This document shows positions 33,831 through 43,089 of a stretch of DNA of 64,000 nt, piece by piece. The translations under genes and the position numbers were made by a program. Source of the stretch: Cyclobacteriaceae bacterium (GTDB lineage Bacteria; Bacteroidota; Bacteroidia; Cytophagales; Cyclobacteriaceae); NCBI GenBank assembly GCA_016787645.1, contig JAEUUF010000019.1, positions 62,001-126,000 on the forward strand. The letters run 5' to 3'. How positions within the stretch are numbered: position 1 is the first letter of the stretch; each line of letters opens with the position of its first letter. The notes under the pieces were generated by a model, which worked only from the letters and a program-made list of their open reading frames with translations, was not told where the DNA came from and did no database searches.

Positions 33831-35282
33831 ATGCCAAAGCTAATCGTTGTAGAAAAGCCCCAACATTGGAACTTGCGCCTGGATGATGTGCAAGTGATCA
33901 CGCCTGCACAATACATCACCGATGAGACATTCCAATTGGTGAAGAGCCTGAAGATCCTCAACCTTTGTCAGTCCTATAATTATCAGAGCGAAGGTTATTA
34001 TGTGTCCTTGCTGGCCGAGGCAAGAGGTCACAAAGTATTGCCCGAAGTTTCGACTATCCAGGACCTGCGCTATCCTTCCATCCTGCGCGATGATTCCCTG
34101 GACTTCGATGCACTAATCCAAACGACTTTCAAGAATGAGCCTTACGACAAGGTCGAATTCAACATCTATTTCGGACTGACGCAATCTGAACACCTGAACA
34201 AACTTGCGTTGCAACTCTTTCAATTGGTGCAGGCACCGTTGGTGAGAGCCAGCTTCGCGAAGAAAACCAAGTGGGTGCTCCAGGGCATACGACCGGTGAG
34301 CTTGAATGAAATGCCGGAGACCGACCAGCCAATCCTCAAAAGCGCTCTTGAAAAATATCTACTGCGCAAGCGAGAGTATCGGACGGACGATAAGAAGAAA
34401 TATGACCTGGCCATTCTCGTCAATCCTGAAGATCCCAATCCTCCCTCCGATGACCGCGCCCTGAAGCGTTTCTATAAAGCGTCGCTGGAGGCGGGCTTCA
34501 ATACAGAATTCATCACCAAGAACGACATCGATCAACTTATCCAGTACGATGCGCTCTTTATACGCGAAACCACCAATGTAAACCATCACACCTTCCGGTT
34601 TGCCAAAAAAGCGGAGGCGTTGGGGCTGGCCGTAATTGATGACCCGGAGTCCATCTCCAAGTGCACCAACAAGGTCTATTTGAATGAGCTGCTCAACGTC
34701 AACAAAGTACTTACGCCCCGAACGCTGGTGCTCACAGCGGAAAATTGCGATACAGTGCCCCAGAAAATGAACTTTCCGTTCATCCTTAAGCAACCCGACG
34801 GCGCGTTTTCAAGAGGCGTAGTAAAGATTGAAAACCTTGACCAGTTCAGGAAGGAACGTGAAAGCATGTTTGAAAAGTCGGACCTGATCATTGCCCAGGA
34901 GTTCCTCCCCACCCCTTTCGACTGGCGCGTAGGCATCATCGAGGGGCAGGTTCTTTTTGTGTGCAAATACTTCATGGCCACCAAACATTGGCAGATCGTA
35001 AACTGGAGCGCCAAAAAGGAAGCTTCACGCGATGGTGTGGTGGAATCGGTAGCCGTCGACCAGGCGCCCGCAGGATTGCTCAAGACGGCACTCAAAGCCA
35101 CATCGCTCATTGGAACAGGATTGTATGGGGTGGACATGAAGGAAGTCGATGGAAAATTCTATGTCATCGAAGTGAACGATAATCCCAATATCGACGCCGG
35201 AATTGAAGATAAGATTCTCAAAGAACGGCTGTACGATCAGATCATGGAGGTAATACTAAACCGAATCAGGTCCGCCAAATGA
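33831..35282 (+). CDS. RimK-type ATP-grasp ligase with RLAN N-terminal domain
   Basis: 483 residues. The N-terminal half (about 1-190) resembles the RLAN domain found before some RimK-like ligases (LNLCQSYNYQSEGYYVSLLA). The ATP-grasp half has KCTNKVYLNELL, FPFILKQPDGAFSRGVVKI, the metal loop and VIEVNDNPNIDAG. RimK relatives add amino acids, often glutamate, to a carboxylate using ATP. The product here is unknown. The stop overlaps the GCS2 ATG (ATGA), so the two ligases are translationally coupled. Confidence 0.85.
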   Translation: MPKLIVVEKPQHWNLRLDDVQVITPAQYITDETFQLVKSLKILNLCQSYNYQSEGYYVSLLAEARGHKVLPEVSTIQDLRYPSILRDDSLDFDALIQTTFKNEPYDKVEFNIYFGLTQSEHLNKLALQLFQLVQAPLVRASFAKKTKWVLQGIRPVSLNEMPETDQPILKSALEKYLLRKREYRTDDKKKYDLAILVNPEDPNPPSDDRALKRFYKASLEAGFNTEFITKNDIDQLIQYDALFIRETTNVNHHTFRFAKKAEALGLAVIDDPESISKCTNKVYLNELLNVNKVLTPRTLVLTAENCDTVPQKMNFPFILKQPDGAFSRGVVKIENLDQFRKERESMFEKSDLIIAQEFLPTPFDWRVGIIEGQVLFVCKYFMATKHWQIVNWSAKKEASRDGVVESVAVDQAPAGLLKTALKATSLIGTGLYGVDMKEVDGKFYVIEVNDNPNIDAGIEDKILKERLYDQIMEVILNRIRSAK

Positions 35283-36517
35283 CCATGCCCTCCCGACTTC
35301 ACCTCTTCCAGGCCTTCGGCGTCGAGCTGGAATATATGATTGTGGATCGTGACACACTGGACATCCGACCCATTGCCGATGAACTGCTGAAGGCTGAACT
35401 CGGCGAGTATGGAGGAGACTTTGAAAACGGCATGGTGACATGGTCCAATGAACTGGTCACGCACGTGATAGAACTTAAGTCAACCCAACCGGAAAGTAAC
35501 TTTAAAGAACTGGCTCGTGAGTTTGAGGTGAATATTGTCCGAGCTAACCGACTGCTTGCACAATGGAACGCCATGCTGCTTCCTACTGCCGCACACCCAT
35601 GGATGAACCCACAAACTGAGACGCGATTGTGGCCACACGACAGCAACGAGGTCTATGAAGCCTACAACAAAATCTTCAACTGCCGGGGTCATGGATGGTC
35701 CAACTTGCAAAGTACACACCTCAACCTTCCGTTCTATGATGATGAGGAGTTCGCCAAGTTGCACGCCGCCATCCGGTTGGTGCTGCCGTTGCTGCCTGCC
35801 TTGTGCGCCAGTTCACCCATCCTGGACGGCGTTCCTACCGGGTTCCTGGATACGCGCCTGACTTTCTACAAGACCAACCAGCAGGCCATACCCTCGATTA
35901 CCGGTAAAGTGATTCCCGAAGCCGTCTTTTCCAAGCGGCAATATTTCAACACGATTTACGAGCGGATTAAAGCCGATGTTGCCCCTTACGATCCCGCAGC
36001 TATACTGGACCCGATCTGGGTCAACTCGAGGGGTGCGATTCCCCGGTTCGATCGGGGGTCCGTTGAGATCCGAATCATGGACATCCAGGAATGCCCTTCT
36101 GCCGACCTGGCGATTCAGACCCTCGTCGTTGAAACCATTCGCGCACTGACCAATGAAAAATTCATCTCGCTCGACGAACAAATGCATCGGAAAACCGAAA
36201 TGCTGGCCCACATGCTGGACCATACTGTCCAACTCGGTCCAGAAGCACCTGTATCGGCCGACTTTTCGTCTATCTACACCACCTTTGTTCCTCGTACTGT
36301 GGGTGAACTCTGGCAACAGATTTACACCAGACTGAAGAATGGTGGCAATCCGGAACTCGATCACTGGGAAAACGAGATAAATATGCTGCTTCAGGAGGGC
36401 CCACTGGCACTCCGGATGACCCGGGCGCTGGCGGGAGATTACAGTAAAGACAACATGACGCGCCTGTACCGTCAGCTGGCCAACTGCCTCGCCAGTAACA
36501 CCATGCTGAAGAGCTGA
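35279..36517 (+). CDS. GCS2-family carboxylate-amine ligase
   Basis: A 412-residue glutamate-cysteine ligase family 2 protein. The N-terminus has GVELEYMIVD, with the Glu that holds magnesium, then MVTWSNELVTHVIELKST and GHGWSNLQSTHLNLPF. GCS2 enzymes join a carboxylate to an amine through an acyl phosphate. In glutathione-type pathways that is glutamate plus cysteine, but in this ATP-grasp-linked subgroup the acceptor is unknown. It is the last gene of the operon. Confidence 0.82.
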   Translation: MTMPSRLHLFQAFGVELEYMIVDRDTLDIRPIADELLKAELGEYGGDFENGMVTWSNELVTHVIELKSTQPESNFKELAREFEVNIVRANRLLAQWNAMLLPTAAHPWMNPQTETRLWPHDSNEVYEAYNKIFNCRGHGWSNLQSTHLNLPFYDDEEFAKLHAAIRLVLPLLPALCASSPILDGVPTGFLDTRLTFYKTNQQAIPSITGKVIPEAVFSKRQYFNTIYERIKADVAPYDPAAILDPIWVNSRGAIPRFDRGSVEIRIMDIQECPSADLAIQTLVVETIRALTNEKFISLDEQMHRKTEMLAHMLDHTVQLGPEAPVSADFSSIYTTFVPRTVGELWQQIYTRLKNGGNPELDHWENEINMLLQEGPLALRMTRALAGDYSKDNMTRLYRQLANCLASNTMLKS

Positions 36518-36581
36518 TATTGTACGGTTTTCCGTCACCGCTATAATTTCTTGATTAGCCTCACCCACCTACTTTTCCGTG

Positions 36582-37457
36582 ATGAAACGGATGCGGTTGT
36601 GGGTACGTGCATTTTTTGGTTTTTCACGCATGGAGACCAATGCCTTCCTCATTCTTATCCCTTTGATATTCCTGATTCTTTTCAGTTCTCCGCTGTTCAG
36701 GATGTTCGTGGGCGTTCCGCCCGTGCCTGATCTCGATAAGACCGACAGTCTTATTGCCTGGCTCGGGGCGCGCGCCCAATCAAATCCAAAAGTTCGCAAT
36801 GACACCGTGACTTTGCATGCTTTCGACCCCAATGATGCGACTATAGAAGAGTTGATCAGCCTGGGAATGAGGGAAACACTGGCTATCCGAATCACTCGCT
36901 ACCGGGAGAAAGGCGGACGCTTTCGCAAAAAAGAAGACGTACTGAAGATTTTCGGCATAGACACCACCTGGTACGCGATGGCCAGTCCCTGGATGAGATT
37001 TTCAAAGGAACCCTCGCTCGTAAACGTGTCCACCAAACAGAAAGCCCAACCCATTGCCGACATCAATACGGCAGACACCATTCAACTCATGGAAGTCTTT
37101 GGCATCGGGCCGGTATTGGCGCGCCGCATCATCACCTTCCGTGACCGGCTTGGTGGCTTCATACGCATTGGACAGCTAAAGGAAGTCTACGGTTTGGATT
37201 CGCTCGTAGTGAAGAAACTAGCCAGGAGGTTTGAAGTGCGCCCAGGCTTTATCCCGCGGCAACTTGCTATCAATGAAGTTGATTTAGAAACTTTGGCGAA
37301 TCACCCCTATGTTAACCTACGACAAGCACAAGCGATCCTTACATTTCGGTCGCAACGTGGCCCCCTTGATTCCCTTGGGCAATTACGAGAAATAAAATTG
37401 ATTGATGAGAATTGGCTTGCAAAGATGCGGGAATACCTGCGACCTATCCGCGAATAA
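36582..37457 (+). CDS. Membrane-anchored helix-hairpin-helix (ComEA-like) protein
   Basis: 291 residues. The N-terminus has one membrane segment (about 18-37, LILIPLIFLILFSS), then three helix-hairpin-helix DNA-binding units: ATIEELISLGMRETLAIRI, INTADTIQLMEVFGIGPVLA and VNLRQAQAILTFRSQRGPLD. The ComEA-type arrangement binds double-stranded DNA without sequence preference at the periplasmic face, which suggests DNA uptake. There is no ComEC nearby, so this is by analogy. The ATG at 36582 follows a GTG that would add one residue. Confidence 0.8.
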   Translation: MKRMRLWVRAFFGFSRMETNAFLILIPLIFLILFSSPLFRMFVGVPPVPDLDKTDSLIAWLGARAQSNPKVRNDTVTLHAFDPNDATIEELISLGMRETLAIRITRYREKGGRFRKKEDVLKIFGIDTTWYAMASPWMRFSKEPSLVNVSTKQKAQPIADINTADTIQLMEVFGIGPVLARRIITFRDRLGGFIRIGQLKEVYGLDSLVVKKLARRFEVRPGFIPRQLAINEVDLETLANHPYVNLRQAQAILTFRSQRGPLDSLGQLREIKLIDENWLAKMREYLRPIRE

Positions 37458-37463
37458 TAAATC

Positions 37464-38141
37464 CTATTCCACGACCGCAACCGCCCGGACGGGTGATCCG
37501 GTTCCACCACGGATCTTCAGTGGAAATCCAATAAACCGAAATCTTCCGCGTCCCACAAGAAGATGAAGATTGACGAGGTTCTCATAGTGCGTAAAGGCCA
37601 GCTGGCCACAAATTGCATGCACCTCTTGATTACTGAGACCTGAAACTCCAGGAGCCATCGTCTCTACTCCAAAAGCAGCGATCTTGCGTTCGCCCAGCCA
37701 GCGCGTCGCCTCAGCACTCAGCCCGGGGCCATTCAACCAATCCGGTCCGGCAAAATGCTTGCGGTAGTGATCTGTGTAGATCAAGACCGTATCCCCATGG
37801 ATGATCGTCTGGTTGGCTACACGACAAGCAGTGGCAAGGTCATCAGGCTGAATCAATTCACGCAATCCCTTGTGTGAAAGATCCAGGCAAATACCCTCTG
37901 TGTAGAAGGTGGACAAGGGCATGTTCTCAATCGATTCACGTTGATGGTCCGCACTCATATGACTCAATGCATCAACATGAGTACCCGTATGCTCCGACAG
38001 GGCTAACAAGCTCACCTTAGGGGAAGCTTCTTGTCCAGGTTCATGCGGATGCCAGCTATGCGTGGTAATGCGCACTTCGGGAATTCCCTTGTACACGGGC
38101 ATTCCGGGAAATATCTCCTGGCTGAGGTCAATGAGTTGCAT
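37464..38141 (-). CDS. Cyclase-family hydrolase (kynurenine formamidase-like)
   Basis: A 225-residue cyclase-family protein. The metal motif is HTGTHVDALSH, with the His and Asp ligands. EVRITTHSWHPHEPG and IAAFGVETMAPGVSG follow the family pattern. Members include bacterial kynurenine formamidase (KynB) and isatin hydrolase. No other tryptophan-degradation gene is adjacent, so the substrate is not assigned. It is convergent with the HhH gene, six bases apart. Confidence 0.82.
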   Translation of the reverse strand: MQLIDLSQEIFPGMPVYKGIPEVRITTHSWHPHEPGQEASPKVSLLALSEHTGTHVDALSHMSADHQRESIENMPLSTFYTEGICLDLSHKGLRELIQPDDLATACRVANQTIIHGDTVLIYTDHYRKHFAGPDWLNGPGLSAEATRWLGERKIAAFGVETMAPGVSGLSNQEVHAICGQLAFTHYENLVNLHLLVGRGRFRFIGFPLKIRGGTGSPVRAVAVVE

Positions 38142-38164
38142 GGGTCATCCTCGTAAACAACTAC

Positions 38165-38719
38165 TCATCCTTTTTCTGTCGGTTTGGGGCGAGTGGTACT
38201 GAAGCGGTAAACCGACATTGCGAGAATCACGAGGCAGCAGAAAATGACGAAAAGTTTTTCGGCGTCAAACCAATCGATGGGGCGGTCCTGGAGTTTGGGA
38301 TCCGTGATGATGCTGTGCAGGATAAGTGGTACAGCGGCAAAGTAAGAAAGGAAATGGAGCACACGCCAGGTAGACAGATTAATCCTCTCCTTGAAGTAAG
38401 AACTGATCACCACCACACCGATCAAGTAAAGTGCTACCGATCCAAACGTGTTCGCCAGCGGTTGGTGTTCCGTCCAGGCAGGAAGCAGCAGATCACCCCA
38501 GGTGAACTTCGAGAGCGGATCCAGGGGCAGCAATACAATATGCAGGAGAATCAGGATAGCTGCTGTGTATCCGGTAAACTTGTGCAAAGACAGAAACGTC
38601 AGAGACCAGGGAAGCGGGTAATTGACATTGGCCCAGATGCAGAATCCAACGAGGAAGTTGGACGCTAACCCGGCAATGGCTGCCATCCCCAGGATACCTG
38701 AAAGTTCAATGGTTTCCAT
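38165..38719 (-). CDS. Ferric-reductase-like transmembrane haem protein
   Basis: 184 residues, five to six membrane segments. Paired His residues in LHKFTGY, LLHIVLLP, VLHFLSYF and LILHSIIT are spaced as in the ferric reductase/MsrQ haem-binding core. There are no FAD or NAD domains, so another protein would have to supply electrons. It lies 24 bases upstream of the cyclase on the same strand and may be co-transcribed with it. Confidence 0.7.
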   Translation of the reverse strand: METIELSGILGMAAIAGLASNFLVGFCIWANVNYPLPWSLTFLSLHKFTGYTAAILILLHIVLLPLDPLSKFTWGDLLLPAWTEHQPLANTFGSVALYLIGVVVISSYFKERINLSTWRVLHFLSYFAAVPLILHSIITDPKLQDRPIDWFDAEKLFVIFCCLVILAMSVYRFSTTRPKPTEKG

Positions 38720-38779
38720 AGTTCATGATTAACGGAAAGTTCAAGATACGGCCTTACTCAAAAGATCCAAATGGAATCC

Positions 38780-39292
38780 TTATGGTCGGCGCTTCAGCAA
38801 CCAGTCGGTCTGCGGGTCGTCGCCCATTTGAAAAATGTGTTCAGAAAATCGTTCGAAGCCCCAACGGGCATAAAACTCCTGTGCCCGGAAATTACGCTCC
38901 CACACTCCCAGCCAGATCCAGTCAACACCCACTTTCCCAGCGTACTTCAACGCCTCTTGCATCATTGCCGCTCCAACACCACGTCCGTGAAATTTTGCAT
39001 AGACATAGAGCCGCTGCAATTCTATCGTATTGGTTCCCAGCAAATGGTCTACTTCGGTGGATCGCCGGAGACGCATAAACCCCGCCAATTCATTGTCCAG
39101 AAACGCCAGGCAATTTCGCGAGCCCGCTTCATCCAACTCCTTTCGAAGTCTCTCCAAATTGTATGCTTCTTCGAGGTAGGCATTCATGTTGGCCTCTGTG
39201 TTAAAGGCGCCAAATGTATCCACCTGCGTATTGACGGCGATACGCTGGAGCGCAGGAATGTCCTCAGGGGTCGTAAGACGAAGGGTAATCAC
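38780..39292 (-). CDS. GNAT family N-acetyltransferase
   Basis: A 170-residue GNAT protein starting MITLRLTTPEDIPALQRIAV, with motif A in LYVYAKFHGRGVGAAMMQEAL (acetyl-CoA pyrophosphate loop G-R-G-V-G-A) and motif B in IWLGVWERNFRAQEFYARWGF. Substrate unknown; amines, amino acids, antibiotics and protein N-termini are all possible. It is followed by 93 bases of gap before the DUF3078 gene end, which hold a terminator. Confidence 0.85.
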   Translation of the reverse strand: MITLRLTTPEDIPALQRIAVNTQVDTFGAFNTEANMNAYLEEAYNLERLRKELDEAGSRNCLAFLDNELAGFMRLRRSTEVDHLLGTNTIELQRLYVYAKFHGRGVGAAMMQEALKYAGKVGVDWIWLGVWERNFRAQEFYARWGFERFSEHIFQMGDDPQTDWLLKRRP

Positions 39293-39339
39293 AGACTAAA
39301 AATGGGAAATTGGACAAGAAAAGAGGATGGATAAAGCAT

Positions 39340-39365
39340 AAAAAAACCCGGTGTCGCCGGGTTTT
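39340..39365 (-). terminator. Rho-independent terminator for the DUF3078 gene
   Basis: AAAACCCGG-TGTCG-CCGGGTTTT forms a stem with seven As on the plus side, giving a seven-T run on the minus strand. It sits 20 bases after the minus-strand DUF3078 stop at 39386. Confidence 0.8.
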
Positions 39366-39385
39366 CCTTTTGGGGCAAAATCGGT

Positions 39386-40309
39386 TTACTTCTGGGCAAA
39401 ATTCTGGAAGGTATACAGCACACCAAAAGAAAGTGCCTGGCTGTACTGGGGACTGGCATCCTGGTCATAGTCATAAAGGAATATGCTTCCCAGGTTCACA
39501 TTAAAGAAGCGGCCAATCTTGGCCGTAATGGATAAATCCAAACGGTGATCGACCTTGTTAATTTCCAATGTCTTATAGTTGGCAAACAGCATGTAGCGAG
39601 CCTTCAGGTTCACATTCTTCGCAATATCCTTGTCGATATCGGCTGTCATCTGGAACGCGTACCACTCAAAACGGTCGGCCTGACCCAGGGTCACCCCGTA
39701 GGGCGCAACGGGGTCCACAGCGGCATAACGGCCATCGTTATTGCGGAGCAGCGTCACCCGGGGTGCAATTGGCGAAAACCGCATCTTGAAATAACTCACC
39801 GGTTTCCACTCTGCGCCCAGCGTCATGGTGATAAATACAGGTGAAAACGAATCGGAAATCAACTGTCCTTGTTCCACCCCGTTGGCATCTTTTACGTACT
39901 TGTATCCCTTGGCAAACTGCGACAACAAGGTCACCCCCACAAACGCATCCCAGGTGGAGGACAAAGCATGCCCATACTTGGTATCGATGAAAAATCGGTC
40001 CATCGTTTTTCGCACCCCCTGGCCCTGGTTGTTGACCATTCCATAGAGAAGGTCAATTTCGTTGTCCCAGGAGACTTTATCCTTTTTGTAGTTGGCTTTG
40101 AAGTTGAACAAGGTATTGAACCCAAACGAATTCACACCCCCGCCCTTCCAATTACCGGAAAAGGCAGATTGATTAATGTTGAGACCAGCTTTCAGCGATT
40201 TTCTCCAATTCGTGGTTGAGTCTACTTTAACTACTTGGGCAAAGGAAGGAAGGCCCAAAAGCAGGAAAACGCATGCGATGAGAAGTCGGTGGTACGGCGA
40301 GGGAGACAT
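39386..40309 (-). CDS. DUF3078 exported protein
   Basis: 307 residues with a signal peptide (HRLLIACVFLLLGLPSFAQ) and the DUF3078 pattern: WRKSLKAGLNINQSAFSGNW, FKANYKKDKVSWDNEIDLLY and FRMRFSPIAPRVTLL-like strands. Members are widespread Bacteroidota outer-membrane barrels of unknown function. A strong terminator follows. Confidence 0.85.
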   Translation of the reverse strand: MSPSPYHRLLIACVFLLLGLPSFAQVVKVDSTTNWRKSLKAGLNINQSAFSGNWKGGGVNSFGFNTLFNFKANYKKDKVSWDNEIDLLYGMVNNQGQGVRKTMDRFFIDTKYGHALSSTWDAFVGVTLLSQFAKGYKYVKDANGVEQGQLISDSFSPVFITMTLGAEWKPVSYFKMRFSPIAPRVTLLRNNDGRYAAVDPVAPYGVTLGQADRFEWYAFQMTADIDKDIAKNVNLKARYMLFANYKTLEINKVDHRLDLSITAKIGRFFNVNLGSIFLYDYDQDASPQYSQALSFGVLYTFQNFAQK

Positions 40310-40350
40310 AATGTTTGATTTAGACGGCTAAAGTACAAAACGCCGTCCAA

Positions 40351-40764
40351 TCAGAGGTGTTTCTGGCGAATCTCCGCCAACGCATTTTCGGTCAACGGTT
40401 TGGTAATAAATTTGATGACATAATTGTTATTCACAATTTTGTCGATATCCCGCTTGTTATCCGAACTGGAGAGAATGATCACCTTGCATTTGGCGCGAGC
40501 CAATTCGCTGAATTTTTCAAACTCATACAAGAACACAAAACCATCCACCACCGGCATGTTGATATCCAGGAAAATAATACCCGGGAGATTACCCGGGTCA
40601 TTCTCATGTTGGGCGATATAATCCAGCGCGCTCTTGCCTGAGTTCTTTACTTCGACACGCTTTGCGAATTCGGTGATCTCAATGATGCGCTTGCTGATAA
40701 AATTGTCCGTGTCGTTATCATCCACCAACAATACGAGGTCAATTGTCTTTTGATTCACTTCCAT
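40351..40764 (-). CDS. Single-domain response regulator
   Basis: A 137-residue CheY-type receiver with no output domain. Acidic pocket LVLLVDDNDTDN, phosphorylatable Asp67 in IIFLDINMPVVDG, Thr/Ser in VIILSSSD, Lys in FITKPLTENA. Bacteroidota have many of these beside hybrid kinases, but no kinase is adjacent. A good promoter lies upstream at 40799-40826. Confidence 0.9.
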   Translation of the reverse strand: MEVNQKTIDLVLLVDDNDTDNFISKRIIEITEFAKRVEVKNSGKSALDYIAQHENDPGNLPGIIFLDINMPVVDGFVFLYEFEKFSELARAKCKVIILSSSDNKRDIDKIVNNNYVIKFITKPLTENALAEIRQKHL

Positions 40765-40798
40765 TTGAAAAGTCCGACCTTAATATTGGCGGGTTTGA

Positions 40799-40826
40799 CA
40801 AAATTATCTTTTTTCGGCAGAAACAA
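40799..40826 (-). promoter_or_regulatory. Bacteroidota-type promoter of the response regulator
   Basis: On the minus strand TTG is followed after 17 bases by TAATTTTG, an exact TAnnTTTG, ending 35 bases before the ATG at 40764. Confidence 0.45.
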
Positions 40827-40891
40827 GGGTCGCTCTAATCTTTTTGGGATTTTCGAAGTAAGGAAATAGCAAAAAATGGAGAATTCCCGGA

Positions 40892-42427
40892 TCAGTGGGC
40901 GGCAACTTTCAGTTTTTCACCAACAGCAAGGCTAAAATCCTTCTTGCCATTCCATTCCATGATCTCCCGGATGGTGACACCATATTGCCGGGCAACGCTG
41001 TACAAGGTATCCGAAGGTCTGACCTCATGAATTACACCGGTCCTTGCGGGTTTGTCGGACGGTTCCAGGCGGCCACTCGAAGCCATCATTGTTTCAGGCG
41101 CGGTCCTGGTCGCCATGGGAGAAGCCTTGCGATCCGGAGCCAACGAAAGATCCCATTCGAACGAAACCTGGTCATCCAATACCGCCACGGCAGAATCCGC
41201 CACTTCAATGGATCCGGACGGCCGGTGATATGTAAGGTATACGGTAGTGCCTTCAAGTGCAGCTTGCGGCTGTTCAATATCATTGAATTTCATGAGTGAC
41301 TTCATGCGGATGCCAAATCGCTGACTTACCATCCACACATCTTCTCCAATTGTCGCAGTGTACAATTCTGCTGAACCATGCTTCTTCTTTTTTCCCAAGA
41401 AATACCATGCGCCTGGCAGGATGGATTTGTCGATATCCATTTCGTTGTAATTGAGAAACCGACTCAGGCTGATGCCTCCCCGCTCCACCAGGGCGGCCAA
41501 CGTCTCTCCCTTTCTGGCCTGGATAACCGGTATGCCATTGATCTCTTTCTTTTCGGGAACTGCATCCGGTTGGGTCAGAGGCGTGGCATTCAGGGGCTTT
41601 CCGGCTACTGTCAAAACACTGAACCCGGGTGCAGCCTCACCTTTGGGCACCAAAACAGCATATTCCTTGTCTTCCGGGATGCGCGAAGTCTTCAGCCATT
41701 TATTATACTCCCTCAATTGCGATTCAACGAGGTTCATTTCCTGTGCCAGTTCCTCTACGGATTTGCCGCCAGCATTGCGGATCACCGAAACTTCCAGTGC
41801 GGGTTTTCCACTTACGTCGCCAAAGGCCACCATGTGCGCCAGGAATTTCTTCACATACCAATAGGTGTCCGAAGTAATCTCCATATGGCGTGTGCCAAGG
41901 TCTTTCTCTCCAACCGCCCGCATCACACCACCGGCACCCATCTGGTACGATTGCAGTGCATAAATCCAGTTGTTGAAATAATGATTGCACTGCTTCAGGT
42001 AGCGCGCCGCTCCCCGGCTGGCGCTGGCAATGTTCATCCGCTCATCAATATCCTCGTCCACGCGCATTCCCATTTCAATGGCGGTAAAATCCTTGAACTG
42101 CCAAAAGCCTACCGCATTGGAGGAGGATACCGCATCCGGTACGAGGGCACTTTCCTGCAATGCGAGATACTTGAAGTCAACCGGAAGGCGCTCTTCCGTA
42201 AAGACCTGTTCAATGATGGGGAAATAGGTCTTTGCACGCTCGGCTTTGATGTTAAAATATTTGGGGCTGCGGGTCAGGGCATCCACGTCGGTCTGAATCT
42301 CACGGCGCGCGTCATCGTGGATGGTGAGGGTCATACCCGCAAAATGCATTTTGTGGGGTACTTGCGGAGATTGGCCGTAACTGGCGATGGCTCCGCAAAA
42401 AATAAGCGCTGGAGCGAGAAGTCTCAT
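40892..42427 (-). CDS. MltD-like lytic transglycosylase with LysM domains
   Basis: 511 residues with a signal peptide (MRLLAPALIFCGAIASYGQ). The SLT domain has the catalytic Glu in LALQESALVPDAVSS, followed by AVGFWQFKDFTA. Three LysM-like repeats follow (IQARKGETLAALVE, TIGEDVWMVSQRFGI and VRPSDTLYSVARQYGV), the last of which is closest to consensus. It should cut glycan strands of peptidoglycan to 1,6-anhydro ends. A TACCTTTG lies nine bases upstream of the start. Confidence 0.88.
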   Translation of the reverse strand: MRLLAPALIFCGAIASYGQSPQVPHKMHFAGMTLTIHDDARREIQTDVDALTRSPKYFNIKAERAKTYFPIIEQVFTEERLPVDFKYLALQESALVPDAVSSSNAVGFWQFKDFTAIEMGMRVDEDIDERMNIASASRGAARYLKQCNHYFNNWIYALQSYQMGAGGVMRAVGEKDLGTRHMEITSDTYWYVKKFLAHMVAFGDVSGKPALEVSVIRNAGGKSVEELAQEMNLVESQLREYNKWLKTSRIPEDKEYAVLVPKGEAAPGFSVLTVAGKPLNATPLTQPDAVPEKKEINGIPVIQARKGETLAALVERGGISLSRFLNYNEMDIDKSILPGAWYFLGKKKKHGSAELYTATIGEDVWMVSQRFGIRMKSLMKFNDIEQPQAALEGTTVYLTYHRPSGSIEVADSAVAVLDDQVSFEWDLSLAPDRKASPMATRTAPETMMASSGRLEPSDKPARTGVIHEVRPSDTLYSVARQYGVTIREIMEWNGKKDFSLAVGEKLKVAAH

Positions 42428-42435
42428 GTTCGCCC

Positions 42436-42443
42436 CAAAGGTA
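42436..42443 (-). promoter_or_regulatory. -7 promoter element very near the transglycosylase start
   Basis: TACCTTTG on the minus strand ends nine bases before the ATG at 42427. If used, transcription would begin at or within a few bases of the start codon. A -33 element is not clear. Confidence 0.35.
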
Positions 42444-42453
42444 AAGTATTTTG

Positions 42454-43089
42454 CTAAATCTTCCGCATGAGCAGGATGCCGTCACGAAGTGGAAGCAGCA
42501 TGGTTTGTACCCTGGGATCCTGGTGAACTTTCTGTGAAAAAGCCTGGATCGCCCGCGTGTCCTTGTCCGGGTTTGGCTCCAGCACCTTACCACTCCAAAG
42601 CACATTATCCGCAAGCAGAAATCCGCCCGGTCTGACTTTATCGATCACGAGATCAAAGTATAGCGCATAGTTTTCCTTATCCGCATCAATCCAAACGAGG
42701 TCAAATGGACCTGCCAGTGTGGGAATGACCGCACGCGCGTCACCTATCCTGAAATCGATCTGATTCCGCCATGTGGATTCTGCAAAGTAACCCTTGACAC
42801 GCGCTTCCAATTCATCGTTGTTGTCGATGGTGATTAATTGACCATTTGTAGCCAGTCCCTCAGCGAGACAAAGGGCCGAATAGCCCGTGTAGGTTCCAAT
42901 TTCCAGGATGGTTGTCGGGCGAATCATGGAACTGATCATCGCCAGGAACGTCCCTTGCAAGTGCCCCGATAGCATTCTGGGCATGCGTACCTCCGCATGG
43001 GTATCGCGATTGATACGTTGGAGCAAAGGGGACTCCGGCGTGGTCAGCGATTCCGCGTAACGACTTACTTCCGGGATTTCAATATTCAT
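42454..43089 (-). CDS. SAM-dependent O-methyltransferase (family 3)
   Basis: 211 residues with TTILEIGTYTGYSALCLAEGL (SAM-binding motif I), ITIDNNDELEARVKG, and the metal-binding region FDLVWIDADKENYALYFD. This is the caffeoyl-CoA/catechol O-methyltransferase family. The substrate in Bacteroidota is unknown. The ATG overlaps the stop of the M16 gene (ATGA), so the two are translationally coupled. Confidence 0.87.
   Translation of the reverse strand: MNIEIPEVSRYAESLTTPESPLLQRINRDTHAEVRMPRMLSGHLQGTFLAMISSMIRPTTILEIGTYTGYSALCLAEGLATNGQLITIDNNDELEARVKGYFAESTWRNQIDFRIGDARAVIPTLAGPFDLVWIDADKENYALYFDLVIDKVRPGGFLLADNVLWSGKVLEPNPDKDTRAIQAFSQKVHQDPRVQTMLLPLRDGILLMRKI

Noticed and set aside
41378-42457. 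A 359-residue open frame opposite the LysM transglycosylase
   Set aside because: Antisense shadow of a well-supported gene, with no family resemblance.
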